The position numbers were made by a program, and so were the translations under genes. From contig NZ_MUNQ01000006.1 in the NCBI RefSeq assembly GCF_002001165.1, forward strand, positions 310,001-374,000: DNA of 64,000 nt. The letters are read 5' to 3'. The notes under the pieces were generated by a model, which ran no database searches, was not told the DNA's origin, and saw only the letters and a program-made list of their open reading frames with translations. Numbering within the stretch: position 1 is the first letter of the stretch; every line of letters starts with the position of its first letter. Source of the stretch: Rhodanobacter sp. C05. GTDB taxonomy: Bacteria; Pseudomonadota; Gammaproteobacteria; Xanthomonadales; Rhodanobacteraceae. Of the stretch, positions 1 to 9,510 are shown piece after piece.

Positions 1-1633
1 GATTGTGGAAATAGCCAGTGAGTGTGGCCAGCCAGTCGGCGCGCACTTCGTAGTCGGCGTCGATCACCGCCACCACGTCGGCGCGCGGGTCGGTTTCCTT
101 CAGGCCGAAGTTCAGTGCGCCAGCCTTGTAACCCGGCCACGGCTCCAGATGGAAGAACCGGAAGTGCTGGCCGAGTTTCTCGCAGTATTCCTGCACCGGC
201 TTCCACACTGCCGGATCCTTGGTGTTGTTGTCGATCACCAGTACTTCGAAGTTGGCGTAATCGAGCGCGGCCAGCGAATCGAGTGTGACGATCACCATCT
301 CCGGCGGCTCGTTGTAGCAGGCCAGGTGGATCGACACGAACGGCTGCTTCTCCGGCGGGTCCGGGCGCAGCATGCCGGCATGGCGCACCCAGCCGCGTCG
401 CCACAGCACCTCGGTGAACTCGAAGCCGTTGATCAGCAGGATCGACAGGATCGCGATCTGCGCCGGGAACAACAGCACCAGCATGGTCCAGTCGACCCAG
501 CTCAGGTAGAAGTTGAACGGCAGCGTGGCCGACCAGGTCAACAGGCCGCAGGCCAGCTGGATCAGCATGCAGAAGAACAGCCGCCCCATCAGCTTGAAGC
601 GGCTGAAACTGCGCGCGAACCAGATCATCGGCAGCAGGGCCAGCAGACTGGCGGCGATTGCCTTCCACGGCCATGCGGTGTCTTCAGTCACAGGGCCGGT
701 GAAGGGGAATTTTGGCTGGCGGTCGGCGTTGAAAATACCCCAGTAGGCACCGGTGCGGCCTTCGCCGAGGCCTTCCTTCCACGGCTGGTCGAAGGCTTCG
801 AGCAGGTAATAATCGATGTGGTGCAGCTTGGCCAGATTCAGCCAGTTGCGGATAAAGATGGCCTCGTTGGAAACCGACGGATCGGCATATTCATGGCGGT
901 CGCCGTTGGACGGCCAGCCGATTTCGCCGACCACGACGTGCTTGTTTGGAAAACGCTGCTGGATTTCGTTATATGCACCCAGTGCCGCGGGTATCGCGTC
1001 GCTGCGCGGTATCCCGTTCCAGAACGGAAACAAATGGATGGTGATGAAGTCGACGTGCTCGCTCAGCTCGGGATACTTCAGCCAGATGAACTCAGGTTCG
1101 GCGATCGACACCGGCTGATGCACGGCCGCGCGCACCCGATCCAGGTAAGCCATCATCTGCTCGGGTGGCAGGTCGTTGCGGAACAGCACCTCGTTGCCGA
1201 CGATGATCCGGGTGATGGTTTCCGGGTAACGGTGTGCCTTGGCGATCAGCAACTCGATTTCGCGCTCGTTGTTGTCCAGGCGCTTGTCGATCTCGGCGCC
1301 GGCCATCACCTTCAGGCCTTCCTGCTGCGCCAGTCGATACAGCTGCGGATTCTGCTGCATCGTGTAGGTGCGCACGTTGTCGGTGTACTTGTGCAGCAGG
1401 TGCAGGTCGGTGGTGATCTCGTCGTCGCTGGGATAGTCCTGCTTGAACGGGCTCTGGTAGCGCTGGAACACTGAAAGCGAAAAACCGCTGACCTGGCCAT
1501 GCCAGTCGTCCGGGCCATGCGGCAAGTTGCCCCACCACCACAGTCCGATATTCATCGCGGCCACAACCAGCGCAAGCACCAGGGCGGTGAGCAGAGGATG
1601 CCGGCTGTCGTGGTTTGCTGCAGTGGCGCTCAA
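1..1633 (-). CDS. GH17 / family 2 glycosyltransferase fusion, beta-glucan synthesis (3' end cut off)
   Basis: Reading leftwards from a TTG at 1633, preceded by GGGG, gives at least 544 residues before the window edge. There is a membrane segment near residues 15-35. A glycoside hydrolase 17 domain follows at about 50-315, with both expected catalytic glutamates visible: E148 in IIVGNEV and E237 in VVVGEIGWPS. Two to three membrane segments lie at about 325-405. A GT2 (cellulose-synthase-like) domain then begins near 430 and includes the nucleotide-binding DAD at 525-527. This order matches NdvB/NdvC-type proteins, which make periplasmic beta-1,3 or cyclic glucans and remodel them with the GH17 part. 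The rest of the GT2 domain lies outside the window, so the QxxRW motif cannot be checked. The start codon is uncertain because there is no in-frame ATG. Confidence 0.85.
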   Translation of the reverse strand, partial: MSATAANHDSRHPLLTALVLALVVAAMNIGLWWWGNLPHGPDDWHGQVSGFSLSVFQRYQSPFKQDYPSDDEITTDLHLLHKYTDNVRTYTMQQNPQLYRLAQQEGLKVMAGAEIDKRLDNNEREIELLIAKAHRYPETITRIIVGNEVLFRNDLPPEQMMAYLDRVRAAVHQPVSIAEPEFIWLKYPELSEHVDFITIHLFPFWNGIPRSDAIPAALGAYNEIQQRFPNKHVVVGEIGWPSNGDRHEYADPSVSNEAIFIRNWLNLAKLHHIDYYLLEAFDQPWKEGLGEGRTGAYWGIFNADRQPKFPFTGPVTEDTAWPWKAIAASLLALLPMIWFARSFSRFKLMGRLFFCMLIQLACGLLTWSATLPFNFYLSWVDWTMLVLLFPAQIAILSILLINGFEFTEVLWRRGWVRHAGMLRPDPPEKQPFVSIHLACYNEPPEMVIVTLDSLAALDYANFEVLVIDNNTKDPAVWKPVQEYCEKLGQHFRFFHLEPWPGYKAGALNFGLKETDPRADVVAVIDADYEVRADWLATLTGYFHN

Positions 1634-2061
1634 AAAAATCCCCGGCGAAGCCTGCGCAACAGGCGCTAAAGCTTGAGGAGCTTAACAATGCATGCCCATG
1701 GGCTCAACAAACATCGTCGGCCGTGGTCAGCGCATGGTCAGGCCTAGCGGGGAATTCGACGCATGGATGGGCTCCTCAGAGCCGCCAAGCAACTTGCACC
1801 GGGCAACGGATGTGATTCGAGAAAATCCGCCGACGAGAGGCTTGACGTCAGGAATCATTGCCAGTGCAGTTTGCTTGCCACGTCGGCACGCATTCCCATT
1901 GACTGGCAACCTTTGTTCCTCGATCACTAACCCTGGGCAACGGTTATCTGGCAACGTTGTCGAATGCCTGCCCGTCACTGCGGGTTGATCGGCGAGTTTG
2001 ACCTGTCTGTGGACTGGATAAGTATCGAAAGTATTGCTGCAAACCTTTATGAGGATGTCTT
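1634..2061. other. 428-bp divergent intergenic region
   Basis: This gap separates the leftward GH17/GT2 gene from the rightward M16 peptidase gene and should hold both promoters. Short open frames here (for example 1692-1988) have no recognisable domain and no convincing ribosome binding site, so I do not call a gene. The only signal I can point to is the weak promoter-like pair near 1998-2024, listed separately. Confidence 0.6.
1998..2024 (+). promoter_or_regulatory. Candidate promoter of the M16 peptidase gene
   Basis: TTGACC at 1998-2003 is a good -35 match. TAAGTA at 2019-2024 is a possible -10, but the spacer is only 15 nt. It lies 37 nt upstream of the GTG start at 2062. The call is tentative because of the short spacer. 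Confidence 0.3.
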
Positions 2062-4725
2062 GTGAAAAAGCATGTGGGATATCTGGCTGCCGCGATCGCG
2101 CTGGCCCTGGCCGGTACAGCTGCCGCGAAGACGAACGATGCGGATGTCACCCGCGCCACGCTCGACAACGGCTTGCGGGTGGTGATCGTGCGCGACGCGC
2201 TGGCGCCAGTGGTGACCAGCGAGATGAACTACCTGGTCGGCTCGGACGAAGTCCCCGATGGCTTCCCCGGCAGTGCGCACGCGCTGGAACACATGATGTT
2301 TCGTGGCAGCCCGGGGCTGTCCAAGGACCAGCTGGCGGCGATCGCGGCGAACATGGGCGGCGCGTTCAACGCCGATACCACGCAGGCCGTGACCCAGTAC
2401 TACTTCGTGGCGCCGTCGCAGGATCTGGACGTGGCGCTGCATACCGAGGCCTTGCGCATGCGCGGGCTGGACATCGCCGACGCCGAATGGGCCAAGGAGC
2501 GTGGCGCGATCGAGCAGGAGGTATCGCGCGACCTGTCCAGTCCCGACTTCAAGTTCTATTCGCAGTTGCTGGCGCAGCTGTTTGCCGGCACGCCATACGC
2601 GCATACGCCGCTCGGCACGCGTGAATCGTTCGACAAGACCACGGCGGCCATGCTGCGCCGGTTCCACGACAGCTGGTATGCGCCGAACAACGCGATCCTG
2701 GTGATTGCCGGCGATGTCGATCCGGTCACCACGCTGGCCACGGTGAAGGCCCGGTTCGGCGACATTCCGCGCAGGCAGCTGCCGACGCGTCCCGCATTCG
2801 ACTTCAAGCCAGTGCAGGCGAAGACCGTGCAGTTGCCTACCGACAGCCCTTACGGTTCGGTCTATATCGGCTACCGCATGCCCGGCATGCAGGACAGGGA
2901 TTACGCCGCGGCGCTGGTTCTGAGCGAGGCGATGAGCTCGCAGCGGGCAGCACTGTTCGGCATGGGCATGGATGGTTCCGCGCTGTATGGCGGCTTCTTC
3001 GGGGAGTGGATGCCGCAGGCTGGTGGAGCCGTGGCGATAGGCATCTTCCCGCGTGGCGGCAATCCGCAGCCGGTGCTGGCGAAGATGCAGGCGATTCTGG
3101 CCGACGCAGCGAACAAGGGCGTCGACCCGGCGCTGGTCGAAGCGGCCAAGCGCAAGGCCATTGCCGGGCTGGAATTCAAGAAGAACTCGGTGGAAGGCCT
3201 GGCCAATGCATGGTCCGAGGCGCTGGCGTTCCAGGGTCTGGAATCGCCTGACGCGATGAAACAGGCGATCGAGGCGGTGACGCCGGAAGCGGTGGATGCG
3301 CTGGCCAGACGCACGTTCGATCCCGCGCACGCAGTCACCGCGATCCTGACCCCGCAGAGCTCGGGCAAGCCGGGCAGCGGCAAGGGTTTCGGTGGTGCCG
3401 AGAGTTTTGCCTCCAGCCCGGACAAGCCGGTGGTTCTGCCGGAATGGGCTGCACAAGCCTTTGCCAAACTCGAACTGCCGCGCTCCACCTTGCAGCCGGT
3501 GTCGTACACGCTGGCCAATGGCCTGCGCCTGATCGTGCAACCGGAGACGATCAGCGACACGGTACAGGTGTACGGCAAGATCAAGACCAACGGCGATCTG
3601 CAGGCACCCAAGGACGAAGACGGCGTGGATGAGGTGCTTGGCGGGCTGTTCGCGTTCGGCACGACTGGCATGAATCGCCTGCAGTTCCAGCAGGCACTGG
3701 ACGAGATCAGCGCCGGGGAAAGCGCCGGCTCGAGCTTTTCACTGGAAGTGCCGGCCGCGCATTTTGCCGATGGCATGAAGCTGCTGGCCGACAACGAACT
3801 GCATCCGGCACTGCCGGCACAGGCGTTCGCGGTGGTGCAACAGCAGGTCGCGGGAATGGCTGCCGGTGAAATCCAGTCGCCCGACTTCCTTGCCCAGATC
3901 GGTCTCTACAAGGCCTTGCTGCCGGCGCACGATGCACAACTGCGCTATGCCACCCCGCAAACCGTGAGCAGCCTCAACCTGGACAAGGTGAAGCGTTACT
4001 ACACACAGACCTTTCGTCCGGACATGACCACCATCGTCATCGTCGGCAAGGTCGATCCGGCGCAGGCCAGACAGGTGGTGGAACAGAGTTTCGGCGCGTG
4101 GCAGGCCACCGGCGCGAAGCCCGAGGTCGACTATGCCGCGGTACCGCCGAACAGGCATGGCCAATTGCACGTACCGGACAACAGCGCGGTGCAGGACAGC
4201 GTGCAGATGGCTCAGACCATCGACGTCACCCGTGACGACCCCACACGCTATGCACTCAATCTCGGCAACGAGGTGCTTGGCGGTGGCTTCTACGCCTCGC
4301 GGTTGTACCGCGATCTGCGCGACAAGCGCGGGCTGGTCTACAACGTCGAGACCAGCTTCGATCTGGACAAGCATCGCAGCACCTACAGCGTGTCGTTCGG
4401 CAGCGATCCGGACAAGGTGGCTGCGGCCAGTGCGCTGGTGGTGCAGGATCTGCAGCAGATGCAGCGCGAACCGGTATCCGACGACGACCTGCGGCGCGCC
4501 AAGGGCATCCTGCTGCGGCAGATCCCGCTGGGTGAATCGAGTTTCGGTGCAATCGGCCATCAGCTGCTGACCCTGTCGATCCAGGATCGCCCGCTGGATG
4601 CGATGAGCATCGCCGGCCAGCACTACCTGCAGCTGACCGCGCCGGAAGTGCAGCAGGCGTATGCGAAGCACATCCGCCCCGATGCGTTCGTCACCGTGGT
4701 GAAGGGACCGGCGCCGAAGGGTTGA
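2062..4725 (+). CDS. Secreted M16 family zinc metallopeptidase
   Basis: This is an 887-residue protein starting with GTG, with GAGG at 2051-2054 placed 7 nt upstream. Residues 1-22 form a Sec signal peptide ending TAAA. The N-terminal M16 domain has the inverted zinc motif HALEH (H73, E76, H77) and the third ligand E153 in a RGAIEQEV context. A second M16 half from about residue 480 lacks the zinc motif, as is usual for two-domain pitrilysin-like proteins. It is probably a periplasmic peptidase acting on short peptides or misfolded chains; the substrate is not deducible. Its length is normal for the two-domain family. The gene stands alone, with a hairpin just downstream between it and dps. 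Confidence 0.9.
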   Translation: MKKHVGYLAAAIALALAGTAAAKTNDADVTRATLDNGLRVVIVRDALAPVVTSEMNYLVGSDEVPDGFPGSAHALEHMMFRGSPGLSKDQLAAIAANMGGAFNADTTQAVTQYYFVAPSQDLDVALHTEALRMRGLDIADAEWAKERGAIEQEVSRDLSSPDFKFYSQLLAQLFAGTPYAHTPLGTRESFDKTTAAMLRRFHDSWYAPNNAILVIAGDVDPVTTLATVKARFGDIPRRQLPTRPAFDFKPVQAKTVQLPTDSPYGSVYIGYRMPGMQDRDYAAALVLSEAMSSQRAALFGMGMDGSALYGGFFGEWMPQAGGAVAIGIFPRGGNPQPVLAKMQAILADAANKGVDPALVEAAKRKAIAGLEFKKNSVEGLANAWSEALAFQGLESPDAMKQAIEAVTPEAVDALARRTFDPAHAVTAILTPQSSGKPGSGKGFGGAESFASSPDKPVVLPEWAAQAFAKLELPRSTLQPVSYTLANGLRLIVQPETISDTVQVYGKIKTNGDLQAPKDEDGVDEVLGGLFAFGTTGMNRLQFQQALDEISAGESAGSSFSLEVPAAHFADGMKLLADNELHPALPAQAFAVVQQQVAGMAAGEIQSPDFLAQIGLYKALLPAHDAQLRYATPQTVSSLNLDKVKRYYTQTFRPDMTTIVIVGKVDPAQARQVVEQSFGAWQATGAKPEVDYAAVPPNRHGQLHVPDNSAVQDSVQMAQTIDVTRDDPTRYALNLGNEVLGGGFYASRLYRDLRDKRGLVYNVETSFDLDKHRSTYSVSFGSDPDKVAAASALVVQDLQQMQREPVSDDDLRRAKGILLRQIPLGESSFGAIGHQLLTLSIQDRPLDAMSIAGQHYLQLTAPEVQQAYAKHIRPDAFVTVVKGPAPKG

Positions 4726-4758
4726 AACACGCCATCGTCATCAAATGAAGACTGGAAA

Positions 4759-4783
4759 CGGCGCTGCCTCGAAGGCAGTGCCG
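4759..4783. terminator. Hairpin between convergent M16 peptidase and dps genes
   Basis: An 11-bp stem with one G-T pair (CGGCGCTGCCT, loop CGA, AGGCAGTGCCG) sits between the stops at 4725 and 4811. The T-run is weak: CTTCC on the plus side and TTTCC on the minus side. It could end transcription from both sides. Confidence 0.55.
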
Positions 4784-4810
4784 CTTCCTGAGGTCGATGG
4801 GCTGTCTTGT

Positions 4811-5278
4811 TTACTTCAGCAGCGAGCGCAGCATCCAGGCCGTCTTCTCGTGTTCCTTCAGGCGGCCGGTGACCAGGTCGGCGGTGCCCTCGTCGCCGGC
4901 GGCATCGGCACCCTTGATCGTCTCGCGGGCGGTATGGGCGGCGATCTCGTGGCCTTCGACCAGCTGGCTGACCATCTCCTTCCATTCCGGCACGCCGGAT
5001 TCTTCCTTGATCGAAGTGAGCTTGCCGAACTGGCTGTACGAGCCCGGGACGAACACGTCCAGCGTACGGATGCGCTCGGCCACTTCGTCGGCAGCCAGCC
5101 ACAACTCGTTGTACTGGGTCTCGAACATGGTGTGCAGGCTGTTGAACTGCGGCCCGGTGATGTTCCAGTGGAAGCTGTGCGTCTTCAGGTACAGCGAATA
5201 GGTGTCGGCCAGCAGCTTGGACAGATGCCTGGCGACCGCTTCGCGATCCTTCCTGGCGATACCGATATTCATGGCCAT
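4811..5278 (-). CDS. dps: Dps family DNA-binding ferritin-like protein
   Basis: This is a 155-residue protein of the Dps/miniferritin family, which forms dodecamers that oxidise and store iron with peroxide and protect DNA in stationary phase. The ferroxidase-site helix is recognisable as [12 protein letters not shown] followed by LHTMFETQY, and the C-terminal helix carries [13 protein letters not shown]. The start at 5278 (MAMNIG) is chosen because AGGAG lies 8 nt upstream; the frame stays open to 5329, but that extension has no ribosome binding site. It is transcribed divergently from hrpA. There is no lysine-rich N-terminal tail of the E. coli kind, so DNA binding may work differently. Confidence 0.93.
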   Translation of the reverse strand: MAMNIGIARKDREAVARHLSKLLADTYSLYLKTHSFHWNITGPQFNSLHTMFETQYNELWLAADEVAERIRTLDVFVPGSYSQFGKLTSIKEESGVPEWKEMVSQLVEGHEIAAHTARETIKGADAAGDEGTADLVTGRLKEHEKTAWMLRSLLK

Positions 5279-5368
5279 GCGCTTGCTCCTGATGGATGAA
5301 TGGAAAAGCTTGTCCGCAAGGTTAGTCATGGGCTCTATTACAGGGAAATGAATGCTTTCGATCTCGCC

Positions 5369-5397
5369 GATAGCCAGCAGCTATCATGTGCGGTCCC
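5369..5397 (+). promoter_or_regulatory. Inverted repeat overlapping the likely -10 box of hrpA
   Basis: A perfect inverted repeat (GATAGC, 5-nt loop CAGCA, GCTATC) spans 5369-5385. Its right arm overlaps TATCAT at 5382-5387, a good -10 box. The ATG at 5398 follows the -10 by only 10 nt, with no Shine-Dalgarno sequence between them. The repeat could be an operator. Confidence 0.4.
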
Positions 5398-8300
5398 ATG
5401 AATGACCTCACGTCGCCCGCATCCGCCACTTCCCATGACGTCCGCCTGCGCGCCCTGCGCAAGGCGCTCGATGGCGTGTGCAGCCGCGACTTCGGTCGCC
5501 TGCTGGGTCGCTGGCGTGGGCTGTCGCGCAGGCCGGAGACGGGCAAGCTCGAGGCGCTGGCCGCCGAGATCGAACGATCCGCCGCGAAGCGCGCCGCGCG
5601 CAAGGCATCCAAGCCGGCGATCCGGCTGGACGAATCGCTGCCGATCACTGCACGCGCCGGCGACATCGTCGCGCTGATCCGCAAGCACCAGGTCGTGGTG
5701 ATCGCCGGCGAAACCGGTTCGGGCAAGACCACCCAGCTGCCGAAGCTTTGCCTTGCCGCCGGTTGTGGCGAGGCCGGCATGATCGGTTGCACCCAGCCGC
5801 GCCGGCTGGCCGCGCGCTCGGTGGCACACCGGGTGGCGGAGGAGCTGGGCACGCCGCTGGGCGAACAGGTGGGTTTCCAGGTGCGCTTCAACGACCAGGT
5901 CTCCGAGCGCAGCCTGATCAAGTTCATGACCGACGGCATCCTGCTCGCCGAGACGCAGGGCGACCCCTGGCTGTCGGCCTACGACACCATCATCATCGAT
6001 GAAGCGCACGAGCGCAGCCTCAATATCGACTTCCTGCTCGGCTATCTGAAGCAGTTGGCGAAGAAGCGGCCGGAGCTGAAGATCATCGTCACCTCGGCGA
6101 CGATCGATACGGCGCGTTTTTCCGAACATTTCGACGGTGCGCCGGTGGTCGAAGTGGAGGGGCGCGCGTATCCGGTCGAGTTGCGCTGGCGTTCACTGGA
6201 CGAAGTTGCCGCGCGACAGGGTCGCAGCAAGGACATGCAGCAGGGCAGCGCTGAACATATCGCCGCGGTGCTGGATGAAATCACCCATGACGACCCGCGC
6301 GGCGACGTGTTGATCTTCCTGCCCGGCGAGCGCGAGATACGTGACGCGCACCTGCTGCTGTCGCGCCGGCAATACCGCGAGACCGAGATCATGCCGCTGT
6401 ATGCGCGCTTGTCCGCTGGCGACCAGGATCGCGTGTTCAAGCCTGGCATCAAGCGTCGCGTGGTGCTGGCGACCAATGTGGCCGAGACCTCGCTTACCGT
6501 GCCGCGCATCCGATACGTGATCGACACCGGCACCGCGCGGGTGAAGCGTTACAGTCAGCGCAGCCAGCTCGAACGGCTGCATGTGGAACCGGTGTCGCAG
6601 GCGGCGGCGGATCAGCGCAAGGGTCGCTGTGGCCGCGTGGGGCCGGGCATCTGCTATCGCCTGTACGACGAAGCGGACTTCGCCGGTCGTGCCGCGTTCA
6701 CCGATCCGGAGCTGCTGCGTTCGTCGCTGGCCAACGTGATCCTGCGCATGCTGGCGTTGCGGCTGGGTGAGGTGGACGAATTCCCGTTCCTGGAGGCGCC
6801 TGATCCGCGCGTGGTGGCGGATGGCTATCGCCGTCTCGCGGAAATATCGGCGATCGACGACGCACGCAAGCTCACCGTGATCGGTCGCACGCTGGCGAAG
6901 TTGCCGATCGACGTGCAGCTGGCACGCATGCTGGTGGAGGGCGAGAAGCTGCACTCGCTGCGTGAGCTGCTCACCATCGTGTCCTTCCTCAGCATCCAGG
7001 ACCCGCGCGAGCGCCCGTCCGACGCGCGCCAGCAGGCCGACGCGGCGCATGCCGCGTTCGCCGATCCGAAGTCCGATTTCGTCGGCGTGCTGAACCTGTG
7101 GCACGCCTATCACGACGCGCACGAGGAGTTGACCCAATCGAAACTGCGCGACTGGTGCTCGCGGCATTTCCTCAGCTTCATGCGCATGCGCGAGTGGCGT
7201 GAACTGCACCGGCAGCTGTTGCTGGTGGTGCAGGATCTTGGCTGGAAGCTGGATGGATCGGCTTCTGCGCCGCAAGCCGTGGAAAAGAGGCTGGAGTTGA
7301 GTGGGCATTCCGCGTCGAAACGGAATGCCTCTTCGCGTGTCCATGCCGCCCATGCGCCAGTGCCCCTCAAGGCAGCGGCCAGCGAGGACGATGCGAGTCG
7401 CCTGTACGAATCCGTACATCGCAGCCTGCTGACCGGCTTGCCGACCCAGGTCGGCCGCAAGGACGAGAAGGGCGTGTACCAGAGCACGCGCGAGCGCAAG
7501 TTCCAGGCATTCCCCGGCTCGGCGCTGTCCAAGGTCCCGCCGAACTGGATTTTCTCCGCGCAGATCCTCGATGTCGGTGGACGCGTATGGGGCATGATGA
7601 ATGCACGGGTCGAGCCATTGTGGATCGAGCAGCAGGCCGCGCATCTGCTGCGCATGAGTTGCCGCGAGGCGCACTGGTCGAAGAAGCGTGGCTGCGTAGT
7701 GGCGTACGAGCAGGTCAGCCTGTTCGGCCTGGTGCTGGTGGAGAAGCGGCCGGTGACGTTCCAGCAGCAGGATCCGGCGCTGGCTCACGCGATCTTCCTG
7801 CGTGAGGCATTGACCCGCGGCGACATCGATAGTCGCGCCGATTTCGTGCGTGCGAACCAGCGCGTGCTGGAGGAGGCTCTGGGGATCGAGGCGAAGCAAC
7901 GCCGCGGAGGATTGATCCGACACGAAGATGATCTGGTCGCGTTTTTCGAAGGCAAGTTGCCCGAAGAGATCGCCAGCAGCCGCGCGCTGGACGCGTGGTA
8001 TCGCAAGACATGCCCGGCCGAGCAGGCGGCGTTGCGCTGGTCGCTGGACGACGTGATGGTCGGGGGCGCGGGGCTCGATGCGAAAGCGTTTCCGGTCGCG
8101 CTGGAAATTCCGCCGTTGGCCATGGATGGCCGAGTGCCGCGAGCGCCCCAAGAGGGGGCAGCCAAAGACCGGGCGCAGGATGCGCAAGAGCGGCCGCAGA
8201 GGTACCGGCTCGAATACCGCTTCGTTCCTGGCGACGAGGCCGACGGCGTGACCTTGCATCTGCCACTGGCAATGTTGAATGCACTGCCGCCCGCTCGCTG

Positions 8301-9501
8301 CGAATGGCTGGTGCCCGGTCTGCTGGTCGAGAAAGTGGCTGAGCTGATCCGTAGTCTGCCCAAGGCCCTGCGACGCAACTTCGTGCCGGCACCGGATTTC
8401 GCGCGCGCCTTTGTCGGGGCTGAAGCGCCGCGTGACGAAGCGTTGGCGAAAGCATTGGCGAGCTTCCTCAAGCGCACCACCGGCGTCGAGACAGCTGCCA
8501 GTGAATTCGGCGCAGTCGAGTTGCCGGCGCACTTCCGGATGCGTTATCGCCTGCATGACGAGCAGGGCAGGACACTCGGCACTTCGCGTGATCTCGCTGG
8601 CTTGCGCGGGCAGTGGGAGGGGCAGGCGCGCGAGGCGTTCTCGCGCAAGACCGATATCGAACTGACCCGCGAGGACGTGGCCAGCTGGGACTTCGAGGAA
8701 ATTCCGGCGCAGGTCCGCTCCGACGGTGGCCTGATGGCGTTTCCCGCGCTGGTCGACCTGGGCGAGACGGTGGCGTTGCGCGTGTTCGAACGCCGCGACG
8801 AGGCGCAGGCTGCGCATGCGCAAGGCGTGGTGCGGCTGCTGCGCAACGCGCTGGCCAGCGACATGAAGCAGGCGCGCCGACGTTTGCCGATCGCCAATCC
8901 GCTGTCGTTGAAGTACGCGCCACTGGGCAGCGTCGATGGCCTGCGTGAGGATCTGGTCGAAGGCGGTTTCGCCGACCTGCTGGAGCGCCACGAGCTGGAT
9001 GTCCGCACGGCCGGTGCGTTCGAGACCTTGCGTGCGCAGGCCTCACGCGAGCTGTTTGCTACCGCGGTGGAGCGGCTGAAGCTGGGCGAGCCGATCATCG
9101 AGGCGCAGGCCGAACTGAAGCCCTGGCTGCAACCGCCATTGATGGGTTTCGCCCGCGCCAGCTACGACGATCTGCGCGAACAGCTTGACGCATTGCTCAC
9201 ACCAGGCTTCCTGCGCGAATTGCCGACAGCACGACTCGCCCACTATCCGCGTTACCTGAAGGCGATGCGCCTGCGCGGCGAACGCCTGCGTCAGGATCCG
9301 GCGAAGGACCAGCAACGCATGCTGCAGGTCATGCCGTACTGGCGCGCGTACCTGCAGCACCGCGCCGCCGGCACGGCAGCGCTCGACGAATTGCGCTGGC
9401 TGATCGAGGAGTGGCGCGTCTCGCTGTTCGCGCAGGAACTCAGGACCGCCGAACCGGTATCGGCCAAGCGGCTGGCGAAGGCGCTGGAGGCGCTGTCCTG
9501 A
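5398..9501 (+). CDS. hrpA: ATP-dependent RNA helicase HrpA (DEAH/RHA)
   Basis: This is a 1367-residue DEAH/RHA helicase of the HrpA family. From the start at 5398 the Walker A motif GETGSGKTT is at about 104-112, DEAH at 201-204, and SAT follows at about residue 235. The helicase C domain, HA2 and OB-fold, and the long C-terminal DUF3418 region are all present. HrpA in E. coli is about 1300 residues and resolves stalled ribosomes. This copy carries two extra low-complexity segments rich in Ala/Arg/Gln, encoded at about 7255-7375 and 8118-8205, both containing DNA palindromes. An in-frame ATG at 5386 exists, but it overlaps the presumed -10 box, so 5398 is preferred. The gene ends 9 bp from the convergent gene. 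Confidence 0.93.
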   Translation: MNDLTSPASATSHDVRLRALRKALDGVCSRDFGRLLGRWRGLSRRPETGKLEALAAEIERSAAKRAARKASKPAIRLDESLPITARAGDIVALIRKHQVVVIAGETGSGKTTQLPKLCLAAGCGEAGMIGCTQPRRLAARSVAHRVAEELGTPLGEQVGFQVRFNDQVSERSLIKFMTDGILLAETQGDPWLSAYDTIIIDEAHERSLNIDFLLGYLKQLAKKRPELKIIVTSATIDTARFSEHFDGAPVVEVEGRAYPVELRWRSLDEVAARQGRSKDMQQGSAEHIAAVLDEITHDDPRGDVLIFLPGEREIRDAHLLLSRRQYRETEIMPLYARLSAGDQDRVFKPGIKRRVVLATNVAETSLTVPRIRYVIDTGTARVKRYSQRSQLERLHVEPVSQAAADQRKGRCGRVGPGICYRLYDEADFAGRAAFTDPELLRSSLANVILRMLALRLGEVDEFPFLEAPDPRVVADGYRRLAEISAIDDARKLTVIGRTLAKLPIDVQLARMLVEGEKLHSLRELLTIVSFLSIQDPRERPSDARQQADAAHAAFADPKSDFVGVLNLWHAYHDAHEELTQSKLRDWCSRHFLSFMRMREWRELHRQLLLVVQDLGWKLDGSASAPQAVEKRLELSGHSASKRNASSRVHAAHAPVPLKAAASEDDASRLYESVHRSLLTGLPTQVGRKDEKGVYQSTRERKFQAFPGSALSKVPPNWIFSAQILDVGGRVWGMMNARVEPLWIEQQAAHLLRMSCREAHWSKKRGCVVAYEQVSLFGLVLVEKRPVTFQQQDPALAHAIFLREALTRGDIDSRADFVRANQRVLEEALGIEAKQRRGGLIRHEDDLVAFFEGKLPEEIASSRALDAWYRKTCPAEQAALRWSLDDVMVGGAGLDAKAFPVALEIPPLAMDGRVPRAPQEGAAKDRAQDAQERPQRYRLEYRFVPGDEADGVTLHLPLAMLNALPPARCEWLVPGLLVEKVAELIRSLPKALRRNFVPAPDFARAFVGAEAPRDEALAKALASFLKRTTGVETAASEFGAVELPAHFRMRYRLHDEQGRTLGTSRDLAGLRGQWEGQAREAFSRKTDIELTREDVASWDFEEIPAQVRSDGGLMAFPALVDLGETVALRVFERRDEAQAAHAQGVVRLLRNALASDMKQARRRLPIANPLSLKYAPLGSVDGLREDLVEGGFADLLERHELDVRTAGAFETLRAQASRELFATAVERLKLGEPIIEAQAELKPWLQPPLMGFARASYDDLREQLDALLTPGFLRELPTARLAHYPRYLKAMRLRGERLRQDPAKDQQRMLQVMPYWRAYLQHRAAGTAALDELRWLIEEWRVSLFAQELRTAEPVSAKRLAKALEALS
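7304..7329. repeat. Palindrome inside hrpA
   Basis: GGCATTCCG at 7304-7312 and CGGAATGCC at 7321-7329 form a perfect 9-bp inverted repeat with an 8-nt loop, within the hrpA coding sequence. It lies in a stretch encoding Ser/Ala/His-rich residues that interrupts the conserved helicase C-terminal region. It looks like an in-frame insertion of a repeat element. Confidence 0.5.
8118..8131. repeat. 14-bp palindromic repeat inside hrpA
   Basis: GGCCATGGATGGCC has 6-bp arms around GG and lies in frame within hrpA. Its exact reverse complement occurs at 28303-28316, in the intergenic region behind the LysR gene. Just after it, near 8145-8160, GCCCC and GGGGC form a second small stem. This suggests a dispersed REP-like element that has entered the coding sequence. 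Confidence 0.5.
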
Positions 9502-9510
9502 CTCGTGTGG

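Noticed and set aside
5..1474. 489-residue plus-strand open frame at the left edge
   Set aside because: It is opposite the GH17/GT2 gene, whose catalytic motifs are clear on the minus strand.
1692..1988. 98-residue frame in the gap before the M16 peptidase
   Set aside because: There is no ribosome binding site, no domain, and no membrane or signal pattern; chance is adequate in high-GC DNA.
6193..8991. 932-residue open frame on the minus strand opposite hrpA
   Set aside because: It is the antisense shadow of the GC-rich hrpA gene: no domain, no ribosome binding site, and composition dominated by Arg, Gln and His.
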